Assembly (NCBI RefSeq): GCF_000455825.1
Contig: NZ_ATAO01000181.1
Coordinates: 1-64,000, forward strand
DNA from: Microbacterium maritypicum MF109
Lineage (GTDB): Bacteria > Actinomycetota > Actinomycetes > Actinomycetales > Microbacteriaceae
Direction: 5' to 3'
DNA length: 64,000 bases
Below are positions 13,061 through 21,556 of the stretch, piece after piece. Within the stretch, counting starts at the first letter, position 1. Every line of letters begins with the position of its first letter. Below the pieces are notes generated by a model. That model searched no databases. It saw nothing but the letters and a program-made list of their open reading frames with translations, and was not told the DNA's origin. The position numbers and the translations under genes are program-made.

Positions 13061-15151
13061 ATGGCTAAGAACCAGGTAATTGTCTCAATCACCGCCAACG
13101 CTAAGGGCCTCCAGAAGGCCTTTGGTGATTCAGAGTCCGCCATGGCCAAGTTCGCCAAGGGTGCGGGGGCTGTAGCCGTCGCCGCCGGTGTCATCGCCAC
13201 TGCAGTTGGCGTCAAGGCCGTCAAGGCTGCTTCCACGCTGGAGCAGAATATGGGCGCAATGGAGTCCGTCTTCAAGTCCAGCGCGGGCCAAATGGAGGAC
13301 TGGGCCAACAAGGCTGCTGACAGCGTAGGTCTCGCCAAGAGTGAGTACGCCGGACTGGCAACCGTCCTGGGATCGCAGCTTAAGAACATGGGCGTGGCGC
13401 AGGACCAGCTATCCGGTCAGACGGACGGCCTCATCCGAATGGGTGCCGACCTCGCCGCCCAGTTCGGTGGCTCCACCTCTGACGCGGTGGCGGCTCTGTC
13501 CTCGCTGCTCCGGGGTGAGCGTGATCCCATCGAGCGCTACGGAATCAGCATCAATGAGGCTGCCCTCAAGGCCAAGATGGCCGAGATGGGCCTTAGTGGC
13601 CTGTCCGGTGAGGCGGAGAAGAACGCCAAGTTCACCGCCACCATGGCGCTCCTGAACGAGCAGGCCGCTGACTCTATGGGTGCGTTCGCCCGTGAGTCCA
13701 CCACGCTTGCCGGTGCTCAGCAGCGCCTCAGCGCCGGTACAGAGAACCTCTACGCGACCCTGGGTACCGCGCTGCTCCCCGCCGTCACGGCGGTCACCGC
13801 CGCGCTCGGAAGCCTGGTCAACAGCATTGCCGGGTCTGACGCGTTCGCGTCCTTCACCGCTGGAATCACCGCCGCCTCTAACGCCTTCGCTGACTTCATC
13901 TTCAACCTCCTCAACGGCACCGGCACGCTGGACTTCTCCGGCCTGATCGCCGGGCTTCTCCCTGCCCTCATTGCGGGTATCCAGAGCGCTGCTGCCTGGC
14001 TTGCTGGTGGAGGCCTCACGCCCATCATCGCGTCCATTGGTGAGGGTCGCTCCGCGCTGCTCAACGCTGCCGTCCAGGCGTTCTCCGCTATCGCTCAGGC
14101 CCTCCCCCAGATTCTCCCGGCGCTGGTCACAGCGGTCATGACGTTCATCGTCGGCATCGTGGACCTCCTGGTCCAGAGCGCGCCCCAGATTCTTGCTGCC
14201 GCTGTCCAGGCGTTCACCGCGCTGGTGCAGGCCATTCCGGTTGTGCTGCCGTCGATCCTCAACACTCTGGTCACGATCCTTCCGCAGCTTGTCACGCTCA
14301 TTCTCGGAATGATCCCGCAGCTCCTTGAGGTCGCCGTCCAGCTCTTCAACTCTCTGGTTGAGGCGCTACCGGTCATCATCCCGCAGCTCATCACCGCGAT
14401 TGTGGATCTTCTCCCCAAGCTGGTGGAGTCCATCCTCAACATGATCCCCGGCATCCTGGATGCCGCTATCAACCTCTTCACGGCGTTGGTCGAGTCGCTG
14501 CCAGTCATCCTGCCGTTGCTGCTCAACGCGATCCTGGACCTTCTGCCCAAGATCGTTTCCACCGTCGTAGGGATGATCCCGCGCCTCATCGACGCAGCGG
14601 TGCAGCTCTTCACTGGTCTGGTGCAGGCAATCCCCAAGGTGATTCCGCAGCTCATCAGCGCTCTTATCGACCTTGCGCCCAAGATGATCAGCACGCTCAT
14701 CGGGCTGGTCCCGCAGCTCATCCGTGCCGGTGTGGACCTCATCGGCGGGCTAGTCAAGGGTATCTTCCAGGCCGCTGGCTCGGTTGGTTCCGCGCTGCTC
14801 AAGATCGCCCAGGATGCCGTTGGCAACTTCCTGTCCTTCCTGGGCATCCACTCCCCGTCTCGCCTCATGGCCGGGTACGGAAAGAACACCGTCCAGGGTC
14901 TCGCTCAAGGTCTGCTCAAGAACGCCTCTCTGGTGGACGGCGCGATGGACTCCCTGTCATCCAAGGTCGCTGACGGTTTCAACCCCGAGCTGACTTCGCC
15001 GTCCCTTGAGTTCGCTTACGCGGGTGCCGGTGCTCCTGCCCCCACCGTCATCAACATCAGTGTTGACGGCGGTCTAGACACTGGCCCCGAAATTGGGCGA
15101 CGTGTCGCGATTGCCCTTGACGAGTACTACAAGGGCGGAGGCCGACTATGA
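13061..15151 (+). CDS. Tape measure protein
   Basis: A 696-residue protein that sets tail length. The N-terminal third has VIVSITANAKGLQKAF, GAGAVAVAAGV and FGGSTSDAVAALSSLLRGE. The central part is a long hydrophobic helical array with an approximately 40-residue repeat built on IPQLI, VDLLPKLV, MIPGILD, AAINLFTALVESLP. The end has LGIHSPSRLMAGYGKN, typical of tape measures. GTAAGGAGG precedes the ATG. It is short for the family, predicting a short tail of roughly 100 nm by the usual length rule (about 1.5 angstrom per residue). Confidence 0.93.
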   Translation: MAKNQVIVSITANAKGLQKAFGDSESAMAKFAKGAGAVAVAAGVIATAVGVKAVKAASTLEQNMGAMESVFKSSAGQMEDWANKAADSVGLAKSEYAGLATVLGSQLKNMGVAQDQLSGQTDGLIRMGADLAAQFGGSTSDAVAALSSLLRGERDPIERYGISINEAALKAKMAEMGLSGLSGEAEKNAKFTATMALLNEQAADSMGAFARESTTLAGAQQRLSAGTENLYATLGTALLPAVTAVTAALGSLVNSIAGSDAFASFTAGITAASNAFADFIFNLLNGTGTLDFSGLIAGLLPALIAGIQSAAAWLAGGGLTPIIASIGEGRSALLNAAVQAFSAIAQALPQILPALVTAVMTFIVGIVDLLVQSAPQILAAAVQAFTALVQAIPVVLPSILNTLVTILPQLVTLILGMIPQLLEVAVQLFNSLVEALPVIIPQLITAIVDLLPKLVESILNMIPGILDAAINLFTALVESLPVILPLLLNAILDLLPKIVSTVVGMIPRLIDAAVQLFTGLVQAIPKVIPQLISALIDLAPKMISTLIGLVPQLIRAGVDLIGGLVKGIFQAAGSVGSALLKIAQDAVGNFLSFLGIHSPSRLMAGYGKNTVQGLAQGLLKNASLVDGAMDSLSSKVADGFNPELTSPSLEFAYAGAGAPAPTVINISVDGGLDTGPEIGRRVAIALDEYYKGGGRL

Positions 15152-17385
15152 CCGTTGTAGAGCGCCCCCTATTCGGCAAGGTCGATATTGAGCGGGTCCC
15201 CTCCTGGAGCGACTACACCACCCTGGAGTCCAACCCCACGGCTGTCTCCACGGGAAGCGCCGCCGCCTTCGGTACCCGCTTCGGCTGGACCCGTACATGG
15301 GTAGCCAACGGTGCTGAGAATGTCCTACCGTTCGGCACGCTTGCACGCTTCACGTCCCCGGAGTCCGGCACCGTCGCTGGGCGCGGCATCGACTCCTACG
15401 GCAACCAGGACGTTGCACCCACCATCGAGGCGCAGGGATCAGACGTCATCTTCTCTGGGCCAACGGTCACCCCCGGCGAAACCATCACGGTCAGCCGTTG
15501 GGTCCGTATGAACGTGCCGACACCCGGCTACATCGTCGGCGTTCGGTTCCATAACGGAACTGGGGCGTGGATAGGCGGAACGTCCTTCGGTGCGTACACG
15601 GGTGCTGGTTCCGGTACCGCCTGGGTGAAGCCGACGTGGACGGGTGTAGTTCCCGCTGGAGCTACACGCTACTCCGTGACCGTTCGCGTGGCGTCCGTCA
15701 CCGTATCTGCCACCACGTTCATGGACGTGTCGGGCCTCATGACACACAAGGGCGCACCCTCTGGCCCTGTCTCACTGGCTAAGGCCACGCGCTGCTCTAT
15801 CACCCGTGGCGGCTCTCGCACGGGCCTTGGCATCAAGACGGACGTGGGGCTTATGAGCTTCACGCTGCACAACGATCAGGACCCGCTCAGCGGTGGTGTC
15901 TTCGAGCCTGGGCAGGTTGTCCGAGCTGTCATTCCCGGCAAGTCGGATCAGGTCATCTACACGCACGATTTTGACACGTACGCCGCTACGAGCTGGCCAG
16001 CTCAGCAGGTTTACTCACACGGCTTTGAGGGATTCACAGAAGCAACTTACCCGGCTGGAGAGGTTGCATATTCAGAAGGTTTTGAGTCCAATACTGGCGG
16101 CTGGGTAGCCAATGGAACAACCTTTCTCCTCGACAACGCCGGAACCGCGCGAACCGGAATCAAGGCCCTCTCTGTCTCGTACAACACCGCCACGTCTGTA
16201 ACCCGAGTTGTCAACGGTCTGGTAGTTGGTCGGTCCTACACCTTCTCTGCCTGGGCGCGCCCTCTGAACTCTGGTCGATCCGCAAGAATCGGCGTGACCG
16301 GCATAAGCAACAGCGCCGACGTGGCGATTCCGGCTAGTACCTATGGGAATGTCTCCTACACATTCACAGCAACCTCAACCTCTCATGAACTACGCCTTAC
16401 AAATGTCGGTAGCGGTGGCTTCTCTTGGGATGACGTCACCCTAACCGGCGCAGCGTATACCACCGGTACTAACGCTATGGACGGCTGGCTAGGCACCAAC
16501 TCCAACGTACGAGCGCGCACAGGCACCCGCTCAGCAGCTTATGGCTCTGGTCAGTCAAAGACCTTCACAGGCCTCCTGGTGGGTCACCCGTACCAGCTCG
16601 CCGGGTACTACTGGAACACGGCAACGTCCGCGTGGACTCAGGTGACCCAGAACACCACGGGAGCTGCAACGAACAGCTTCATTATCAATGCGCCTAACGC
16701 CTCTCACTGGGATGATTTCACGCTGACCCGTACGGCGTGGACTCAGGTGACCAACAACGGCCTGGACTCCTGGACAGGCCTAACCGGGATCACTCCCCTC
16801 AACGCACACTCAGGCACTTACGCAGGTTCGACATCGACAACTACCGGCGTAAAGACCGTCACGCGCAACTTCACCGGGCTAGCCCCTGGTGGCTGGTATC
16901 GCGTTGAGGGTTGGGTGAAGGGCAACGCCACCACTCTGGTGTCCATCGAGGCCGGAGGTGGAAGCTCTGCCGCCGTGGCTCTGGCGACCGCCAACACCTA
17001 TGAAAAGCGCGTCTACGAGTTCAAGGCGCGCACGGCTACGGAGGCTATCGCCTTCAAGCTCAATCAGGTTGCGGCTGGCAACTCCTATCTGGACGACATC
17101 CAAGTAACCCGCTTCTACCCGGCAACCCCGATCTTCACGGGCACGGTCACAGATGTTTCCTCCACCTACCCCTTCAAGAAGAGCACAGGTGAGAAGCGCA
17201 CATCGGTTGTTGTGACGGTTTCCGATGCCGTCAAGATTCACGGCACCACGCCCCGCTACGGCGCGATGATCGGTGCCCCCTATTACGAGACTTTCGAGCA
17301 GCGCATTGCTCGCCTATCTAGCTCCGCGCTCGCTCCTATTGAGTCACCCCCGGTGGGTGCTCCAAAGGTGGTGTATAGCTTCTAA
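15148..17385 (+). CDS. Distal/minor tail protein with carbohydrate-binding-like domains
   Basis: A 745-residue protein overlapping the tape measure stop by ATGA. After an N-terminal tail part (VERPLFGKVDIERVPSW) come jelly-roll modules with the YSEGFESNTGGW and GFSWDDVTL pattern of carbohydrate-binding modules. Three short units, YTHDFDTY, YSHGFEGF and YSEGFESN, recur at about 18-residue spacing near residues 271-312. Later modules repeat WDDFTLT and YLDDIQVT. The C-terminus carries a segment with TGTVTDVSS that may belong to the hub. Likely role: host surface glycan binding at the tail tip. Confidence 0.82.
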   Translation: MTVVERPLFGKVDIERVPSWSDYTTLESNPTAVSTGSAAAFGTRFGWTRTWVANGAENVLPFGTLARFTSPESGTVAGRGIDSYGNQDVAPTIEAQGSDVIFSGPTVTPGETITVSRWVRMNVPTPGYIVGVRFHNGTGAWIGGTSFGAYTGAGSGTAWVKPTWTGVVPAGATRYSVTVRVASVTVSATTFMDVSGLMTHKGAPSGPVSLAKATRCSITRGGSRTGLGIKTDVGLMSFTLHNDQDPLSGGVFEPGQVVRAVIPGKSDQVIYTHDFDTYAATSWPAQQVYSHGFEGFTEATYPAGEVAYSEGFESNTGGWVANGTTFLLDNAGTARTGIKALSVSYNTATSVTRVVNGLVVGRSYTFSAWARPLNSGRSARIGVTGISNSADVAIPASTYGNVSYTFTATSTSHELRLTNVGSGGFSWDDVTLTGAAYTTGTNAMDGWLGTNSNVRARTGTRSAAYGSGQSKTFTGLLVGHPYQLAGYYWNTATSAWTQVTQNTTGAATNSFIINAPNASHWDDFTLTRTAWTQVTNNGLDSWTGLTGITPLNAHSGTYAGSTSTTTGVKTVTRNFTGLAPGGWYRVEGWVKGNATTLVSIEAGGGSSAAVALATANTYEKRVYEFKARTATEAIAFKLNQVAAGNSYLDDIQVTRFYPATPIFTGTVTDVSSTYPFKKSTGEKRTSVVVTVSDAVKIHGTTPRYGAMIGAPYYETFEQRIARLSSSALAPIESPPVGAPKVVYSF

Positions 17386-19334
17386 TGGCTGATTACGGTG
17401 TTGGTAATCGCGGTACCCTCCGCGTCACGGATGACGGGTCTGTCGTCCGCTTCTACGTCCTCTGCTCTGACCCCCAGACGTTCGTGGGTTCGTATCGCTG
17501 GTACGGCACGGTCAACGGTATCGGTGTTGGTGGAACGGTCAGCCTAGGTAAGGGCTTCGGCATCCGTGAGCTTGGCGCTTGGGGCGTCGGTTACACGCAG
17601 TACGTCAACATCGGACAGCAGGCCACAGGCACTTCCGGACTTGGTGGAGCTGCCAGCTTCAATACGTACATTTTCCGCCCCACGGTCCCTGGTGCGCCTA
17701 CGTCGATCGGCGTTGACGAACTCACCGCCACCACTGCCCGCTACCGGTTCAGTGGCACCACTGACGGTGGCTCCGCTATCACCGGTTGGCAGGCTCAGTG
17801 CGCCACCGATGCGGCCTTCACCCAGAACGTACAGACCGTGGCGTCCAACGGCACCACGACCTTCACGGGCCTTCTCCCTGGACGCACGTACTACTTCCGC
17901 TCGCGCGGTTCCAACGCTGTGGGCTGGTCAGGCTGGTCCAACGTCGTCAGCGCCTACGTGGGCCTTCCCGCGCCGACGCTGAACACCTGGGCACAGAACG
18001 GCACAGCGCACCTTGTTGCGACCTGGAGCGCCCCGAGCACCACCACGGGACTCACCGGCTACCGCCTCCAGGTGGCCCGTGACGCCAACTTCAGCGGCAC
18101 GGTCTACAACTACGACCTAGGCAACGTCCTGACCCTCGCGGTGGGCGGTCTTGCTGGTGGACGCATCTGGTACGCGCGTGTGGCGGCTGTCACCGCTGGA
18201 GGCGTCAATGCCTACTCCAGCTCGCGCAGCTCCATGCTGGTGCTGGATGCCGGTGACCTGGACGGTTGGACCCGGATTGGGACCAAGCCCACCAACATCA
18301 GCTACATCACCGCTGAGGGCATCCGGCGCGGTGTCTCCGGTACCAACCAGGCGCTCTGGGTGGAGAGCCTGAGCACCGGGGCCACGTCGATTGCTGCCGA
18401 CGTTCTCGGAATCGAGAAGACCGCTACGGGCCTCATCGTCGGTAAGACGTACCGCTTCGAGGCGCGGGCCTCTATCGCGGGCGCGCCGTTGGCGACCAGC
18501 TACCGCCTCTCCGTGCTCACCGAGGGCGCAGCCGCAGCGGTCACCGTTGGTCCAGACACGACGCTTCCGTACCTGGACTTCGTAGCCGATGCCACGACAG
18601 CGGTACTTCGCATCACCCTTGCCGGTGCTGTGACAGTCCCTGGTGCCACGGAGGAGGTGGAGCGTATCGCGTTCCACACCGTCCGCCTCACCCAGGCCGT
18701 CACCGACTATGACCAGCGACTCCGCGAAACCATCTATGAGTCCAACCTGGCCAACCACCTGGACCTTGCTTGCAACTCGGTAGGTGCGTCCTGGTACGTC
18801 GGGATGGACGGCGTTACCCGCTTCCGTCTCCCCGGCTCCGCGCTGCCCGTCACCGCCGTCTTCACAGACCTGGTGGATGACAACGCCCTCCACTACGTGG
18901 ACGTGGCCGCCGCCTACAGCACTCGCAGCCTCACCAACCGCCTGGAGGTCACCAACTACGGCGTGGATGCTGCCCGTGCCAATGAGGAAAATGACGAGCT
19001 GGTCGTTACCTCTGATCCCTCCATCGTCAAGTACGGCGTGAGGTCCGAGCGGCTAGAAACAAACCTCTGGAGTGAGGTCCCGTATGACGAGTCACTGAAC
19101 AACCGTCTGGCCGAGATTCTGGACACGAACGACCACACAGCGCGGCTCATCTCCTCCGTGAAGTGGAACGCCCAAGAGGACCTAGCGATGGCCTCCGTCC
19201 TGGACGTAGGACAGCGCATCATCGTCCGCTTCGACGGTACGGAGCAGGACTCCCAGATTGTCGCGCTCTCGCACGACATCACCCCTGAGCGATGGCTCAT
19301 CACCCTCACCCTGATTGGAGTCATCAATGACTAA
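17385..19334 (+). CDS. Minor tail protein with fibronectin type III domains
   Basis: A 649-residue protein sharing one base with the previous stop. Two Fn3 modules are visible at about 105-285: VPGAPTSIGVDELTATTARY to GRTYYFRSRGSNAVGWSGWS, and a second with TWSAPSTTTGLTGYRLQVA. Then comes a beta-rich domain around 290-440 and a C-terminal part (ETIYESNLANHLDLACNSVG, VGQRIIVRFDGTEQDSQIV) that resembles tail hub or phage protein D ends. Probably part of the tail tip or fibre. Confidence 0.8.
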   Translation: MADYGVGNRGTLRVTDDGSVVRFYVLCSDPQTFVGSYRWYGTVNGIGVGGTVSLGKGFGIRELGAWGVGYTQYVNIGQQATGTSGLGGAASFNTYIFRPTVPGAPTSIGVDELTATTARYRFSGTTDGGSAITGWQAQCATDAAFTQNVQTVASNGTTTFTGLLPGRTYYFRSRGSNAVGWSGWSNVVSAYVGLPAPTLNTWAQNGTAHLVATWSAPSTTTGLTGYRLQVARDANFSGTVYNYDLGNVLTLAVGGLAGGRIWYARVAAVTAGGVNAYSSSRSSMLVLDAGDLDGWTRIGTKPTNISYITAEGIRRGVSGTNQALWVESLSTGATSIAADVLGIEKTATGLIVGKTYRFEARASIAGAPLATSYRLSVLTEGAAAAVTVGPDTTLPYLDFVADATTAVLRITLAGAVTVPGATEEVERIAFHTVRLTQAVTDYDQRLRETIYESNLANHLDLACNSVGASWYVGMDGVTRFRLPGSALPVTAVFTDLVDDNALHYVDVAAAYSTRSLTNRLEVTNYGVDAARANEENDELVVTSDPSIVKYGVRSERLETNLWSEVPYDESLNNRLAEILDTNDHTARLISSVKWNAQEDLAMASVLDVGQRIIVRFDGTEQDSQIVALSHDITPERWLITLTLIGVIND

Positions 19335-19518
19335 CATCTTCACCCCCAAGACCCGCAAGTACATCTACGGCGTCTGCATCGCCGCCGTGCCGGTCCTCAT
19401 CTACTTCAAGCTGCTTCCGGCTGAGGCGGCACCCGTGCTGCTCCCGCTGGTCATGGCTCTACTGAACGTCGGAGACACTTCGAACGGGCAACCAGAGGCG
19501 TACAACACCTATGAATGA
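19327..19518 (+). CDS. Small membrane protein, holin candidate
   Basis: A 63-residue protein: a short basic N-terminus (MTNIFTPKTRKY) and two hydrophobic stretches, IYGVCIAAVPVLIYF and AAPVLLPLVMALLNV. Placement after the tail genes and overlap with them suit a holin. ATG 19327 is used rather than an upstream start because it overlaps the previous stop as in the other gene junctions of this module. No lysin gene accompanies it. Confidence 0.65.
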   Translation: MTNIFTPKTRKYIYGVCIAAVPVLIYFKLLPAEAAPVLLPLVMALLNVGDTSNGQPEAYNTYE

Positions 19519-19786
19519 AAACGCATCGAGCACTGACATCACCGGCATCGCCGTCACCCTAGGGAGAATTGAGGAGAAGGTGTCACACCTCCAGGGGATG
19601 GACGATCGGCTTAGGAAGCTGGAGGCCGACGTGACCGAGATGAAGGCGCAGCAGAAACCGAAGGCCCCGTGGTGGGCTGTGGTGGGCGCTGTCGTCGGGA
19701 TCATCGGAGGCGCATCAACGCTCATTGGCCTCTTCGTCGTCCTCAGCAGCATCAGCCAAGCTCTCGCAAACCTCCCCCAGCCCTGA
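19511..19786 (+). CDS. Small coiled-coil membrane protein, second holin candidate
   Basis: A 91-residue protein that overlaps the previous gene. Residues 10-55 form a coiled coil (VTLGRIEEKVSHLQGMDDRL), then one membrane helix (WWAVVGAVVGIIGGASTLIG continuing hydrophobic). This layout (helical N-terminus, single C-terminal membrane segment) is common in phage lysis cassettes, as a holin-like or accessory protein. Name given by position only. Confidence 0.62.
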   Translation: MNENASSTDITGIAVTLGRIEEKVSHLQGMDDRLRKLEADVTEMKAQQKPKAPWWAVVGAVVGIIGGASTLIGLFVVLSSISQALANLPQP

Positions 19787-19791
19787 CAGCA

Positions 19792-19824
19792 CTCAGGGCG
19801 CCGGACAGAGTCCGACGCCCTGAG
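19792..19824 (+). terminator. Terminator after the late genes
   Basis: CTCAGGGCG (19792-19800) pairs with CGCCCTGAG (19816-19824), with an inner CGGAC/GTCCG stem. It ends the rightward structural operon and faces the small leftward genes. Confidence 0.82.
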
Positions 19825-19835
19825 GCTGGAGAGCA

Positions 19836-19958
19836 TCAGCGGAGGTTGAAGCTCTTCCCGCAGTTACCGCAACGAATGAGTCCGGGGCGGTAGGAACCGA
19901 ACGGTCCCAGCTTGCGGTGGCAGTGCGGACAGGTCACGGTGTTGTACCGGATAACCAT
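19836..19958 (-). CDS. Small zinc-ribbon protein
   Basis: A 40-residue protein, MVIRYNTVTCPHCHRKLG then IRCGNCGKSFNLR. The two CxxC pairs make a zinc ribbon. The ATG overlaps the stop of the gene before it by ATGA, so both are one leftward operon. Too small to assign a role; DNA or RNA binding is plausible. Confidence 0.7.
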   Translation of the reverse strand: MVIRYNTVTCPHCHRKLGPFGSYRPGLIRCGNCGKSFNLR

Positions 19959-20152
19959 CAGCGACGACCGTTCTTGGTGCGGTCCACGAGGTTGAAGCTC
20001 ATGTTGGGCTTCGGCGTCGGGGGCATCGGCTCGCCGCGAACCACCGTCCGCTCATCACCCGTGCGACGGCCACGCGGCCCAACGATCTCGTACTGTCCGG
20101 ACTGACGCGCGATCTCGCCGGGGCGGAGCTGGTTGTTGCTGTTAGTACTCAT
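19958..20152 (-). CDS. YjzC-like small protein
   Basis: A 64-residue protein whose conserved core is RPGEIARQSGQYEIVGPRG, ERTVVRGEPMPPTPKPNM and FNLVDRTKN. This strongly recalls the YjzC family (SGQY-VG-GE-PPTP-G-W/M-LVD-T), found in bacteria and phages with no known function. ATG 20152 is used because TTGGAGG lies 10 bp upstream. That ribosome binding site is inside a 9-bp inverted repeat (20162-20229), so translation may be controlled by leader structure. Confidence 0.75.
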   Translation of the reverse strand: MSTNSNNQLRPGEIARQSGQYEIVGPRGRRTGDERTVVRGEPMPPTPKPNMSFNLVDRTKNGRR

Positions 20153-20161
20153 AGTGCTAAC

Positions 20162-20229
20162 CCTCCAAGGGTTTTTGTAGGACACGCCCAACAACTTGCT
20201 GGATGTGATCGACGTGCGTACCTTGGAGG
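20162..20229 (-). promoter_or_regulatory. Inverted repeat covering the ribosome binding site of the YjzC-like gene
   Basis: In the leftward mRNA CCTCCAAGG (20229-20221) comes first and CCTTGGAGG (20170-20162) 50 nt later; the latter contains the Shine-Dalgarno GGAGG 9-10 nt before ATG 20152. Pairing would hide the ribosome binding site. Confidence 0.5.
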
Positions 20230-20258
20230 AAGTTTCCGCTATACAAAGGAATCTTCCG

Positions 20259-20296
20259 CCCCTCAGAACAGTTGCAACCTGAACTGAGGGGTTTTT
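20259..20296 (+). terminator. Rho-independent terminator with T tract
   Basis: CCCCTCAG (20259-20266) pairs with CTGAGGGG (20284-20291) and is followed by TTTTT. It faces rightward, so it stops plus-strand transcription before the phage right end, although no rightward gene lies just upstream of it. Confidence 0.75.
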
Positions 20297-20383
20297 CCGC
20301 GCCTGCTTGCCGATGTCCCAATACTACATATGGGGACCGACATTGGGGAACGACCACAAGGGGTAGTAGTTACATCCGTGTAG

Positions 20384-20559
20384 TTATCCACCGTTCTCAA
20401 CGGGTACAACACAGGTCGAGCACCATTTCATCCACAGGTAGCGCTCCCCCCTTTCGGTGGTAGTGCCGCGAGATTTCAAGGGTGTTGAGCCGCGTTGTGT
20501 GATCCATCCACAAGAGGCGTGCAACGTCGCCCCGCGGACATTCGGATGCCTGTGGAAAA
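20384..20559. other. Noncoding right end with DnaA-box-like sequences
   Basis: Four 7-of-9 or 8-of-9 matches to TTATCCACA lie here: TTATCCACC (20384), TCATCCACA (20428), CCATCCACA (20504) and, inverted, TGTGGAAAA (20551-20559). The stretch 20297-20593 holds no convincing gene. It may be a replication origin or a control region next to attP. Confidence 0.4.
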
Positions 20560-20593
20560 TCCCCTTCGGCGTGTCGCTGGCGTGTCGCGCCCC

Positions 20594-21556
20594 TCAGTGG
20601 TGACAGTATGTCGGGCTTCTTGGCACGCTACATACCCTTAACTTGACTTTCGCTAAGAGCACCGAGAGCGGAAGGATCAGGAAGACGAGCGGGAGAAGCA
20701 TCAGGATCTCTTTGCGTCCCGCCTGCTCGATCAGCACACGTTTCGCGTCTTCGCGCGCATCACCCGCCTGAGCGTGCAGTACCGCGGCGAGGGGCGCACC
20801 ATGCTCGAGCGCCGCGATCACCTGGTCGACGACGCGCGACAGTTCGGGAAGCTGGAGGCGTCGCGCCATCTCGTGCAGTGCGTCGGCCAGCGGCGAGCCC
20901 GTGCCGACCGCGAGCACCACCTGTCGCAGTTCAGCAGTGAGTTCGCCGGAGCCCACATCGGCCACCCGACGCAGAGAATCGAGGAACCCCTCACCTGCGG
21001 AGAGGCACAGAGCCAGGAACTCGAGAGTCGTCGGGAGCTCGTCGGTGAGTCGCACCCGGCGAGCCTTGGCCCTCACAGAGAGCTGAAGGTCGTACGCAGC
21101 GGCGGCAGCCGCCCCGCAGAGAAGCGGCATCACACTCGTCGGCACCGTCAGCCGCCCGGCCAGCGCGAGCACGGTCAGCACGACTGCGCCCACACCGATC
21201 CCGGCGAGGCCCCAGCCCAGTTGCCGACCACGGAACGATGCGGGGCTCGTGCGCACACCCGCCTGCGCGAGGCGCTGGCGGAGAGCCTCTCCCCCGCCGA
21301 CCAGCCTCTCGAAAGCGCCCCGCGCACGCTCCCACAGCGTCCGCCCGCTCGTGGGAAGTGATCCCACCGCGGGGAGGACACCTCGGGGCAGGTAGTCGTC
21401 AGCGACGACATCGCGCACATACGGCCCGATCCGCACGACGAGAGATGCCGCTCTCCAGCGCGGAAGCACGGAGAGGATGCTCAGCACCCCCGCAGCGAAG
21501 CCGCACCCGATCAGAACCGCGATCGCGAGCGCCGAGACCCCGTTCACCCGAACCAC
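20594..21556 (-). CDS. tadC: TadC-like pilus inner-membrane protein, C-terminus replaced by phage sequence
   Basis: A type II secretion F-domain membrane protein, partner of TadB in the platform of the Tad/Flp pilus. Visible: N-terminal membrane segment LAIAVLIGCGFAAGVL, central LGWGLAGIGVGAVVLTVLAL and CGAAAAAAYDL, then the cytoplasmic F domain (DELPTTLEFLALCLSAGEGF) and ILMLLPLVFLILPLSVL. The frame is host DNA down to 20663 and then runs 20-odd codons into the prophage, ending in a polar tail instead of the native FAVYPGLFILRLGIG. The last membrane helix is thus altered and the protein is likely impaired. It overlaps tadB by 13 bp. Start GTG 21556 is approximate. Confidence 0.88.
   Translation of the reverse strand: MVRVNGVSALAIAVLIGCGFAAGVLSILSVLPRWRAASLVVRIGPYVRDVVADDYLPRGVLPAVGSLPTSGRTLWERARGAFERLVGGGEALRQRLAQAGVRTSPASFRGRQLGWGLAGIGVGAVVLTVLALAGRLTVPTSVMPLLCGAAAAAAYDLQLSVRAKARRVRLTDELPTTLEFLALCLSAGEGFLDSLRRVADVGSGELTAELRQVVLAVGTGSPLADALHEMARRLQLPELSRVVDQVIAALEHGAPLAAVLHAQAGDAREDAKRVLIEQAGRKEILMLLPLVFLILPLSVLLAKVKLRVCSVPRSPTYCHH
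20643..20648 (+). promoter_or_regulatory. Orphan -35 element next to attR
   Basis: TTGACT lies 10 bp left of the attR core. In the integrated state no -10-like hexamer follows at 16-18 bp in host DNA. After circularisation it would sit 16 bp before TAGATT (213-218) in front of int. Confidence 0.5.
20658..20662. repeat. attR core
   Basis: AGCAC, the right copy of the junction repeat. Phage sequence lies to the left and host tadC (codons LILPLS) to the right. Confidence 0.8.

Larger units (their letters stand above)
206..20662. mobile_element. Integrated small siphovirus-type prophage in tadC
   Basis: The element is bounded by the direct repeat AGCAC at 206-210 and 20658-20662 and interrupts tadC, whose two parts lie outside the repeats and join in frame. 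It carries a serine integrase at the left end, replication genes, HNH/terminase/portal/capsid/tail genes in standard siphovirus order and small membrane proteins. At about 20.4 kb it is very small for a tailed temperate phage. Structural genes read rightward without large gaps, overlap by ATGA in places and look intact, so the element may still be functional. The compact layout and the protease-capsid fusion recall the small-genome Microbacterium and Arthrobacter siphoviruses; that resemblance is from memory, not from a search. Confidence 0.92.
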
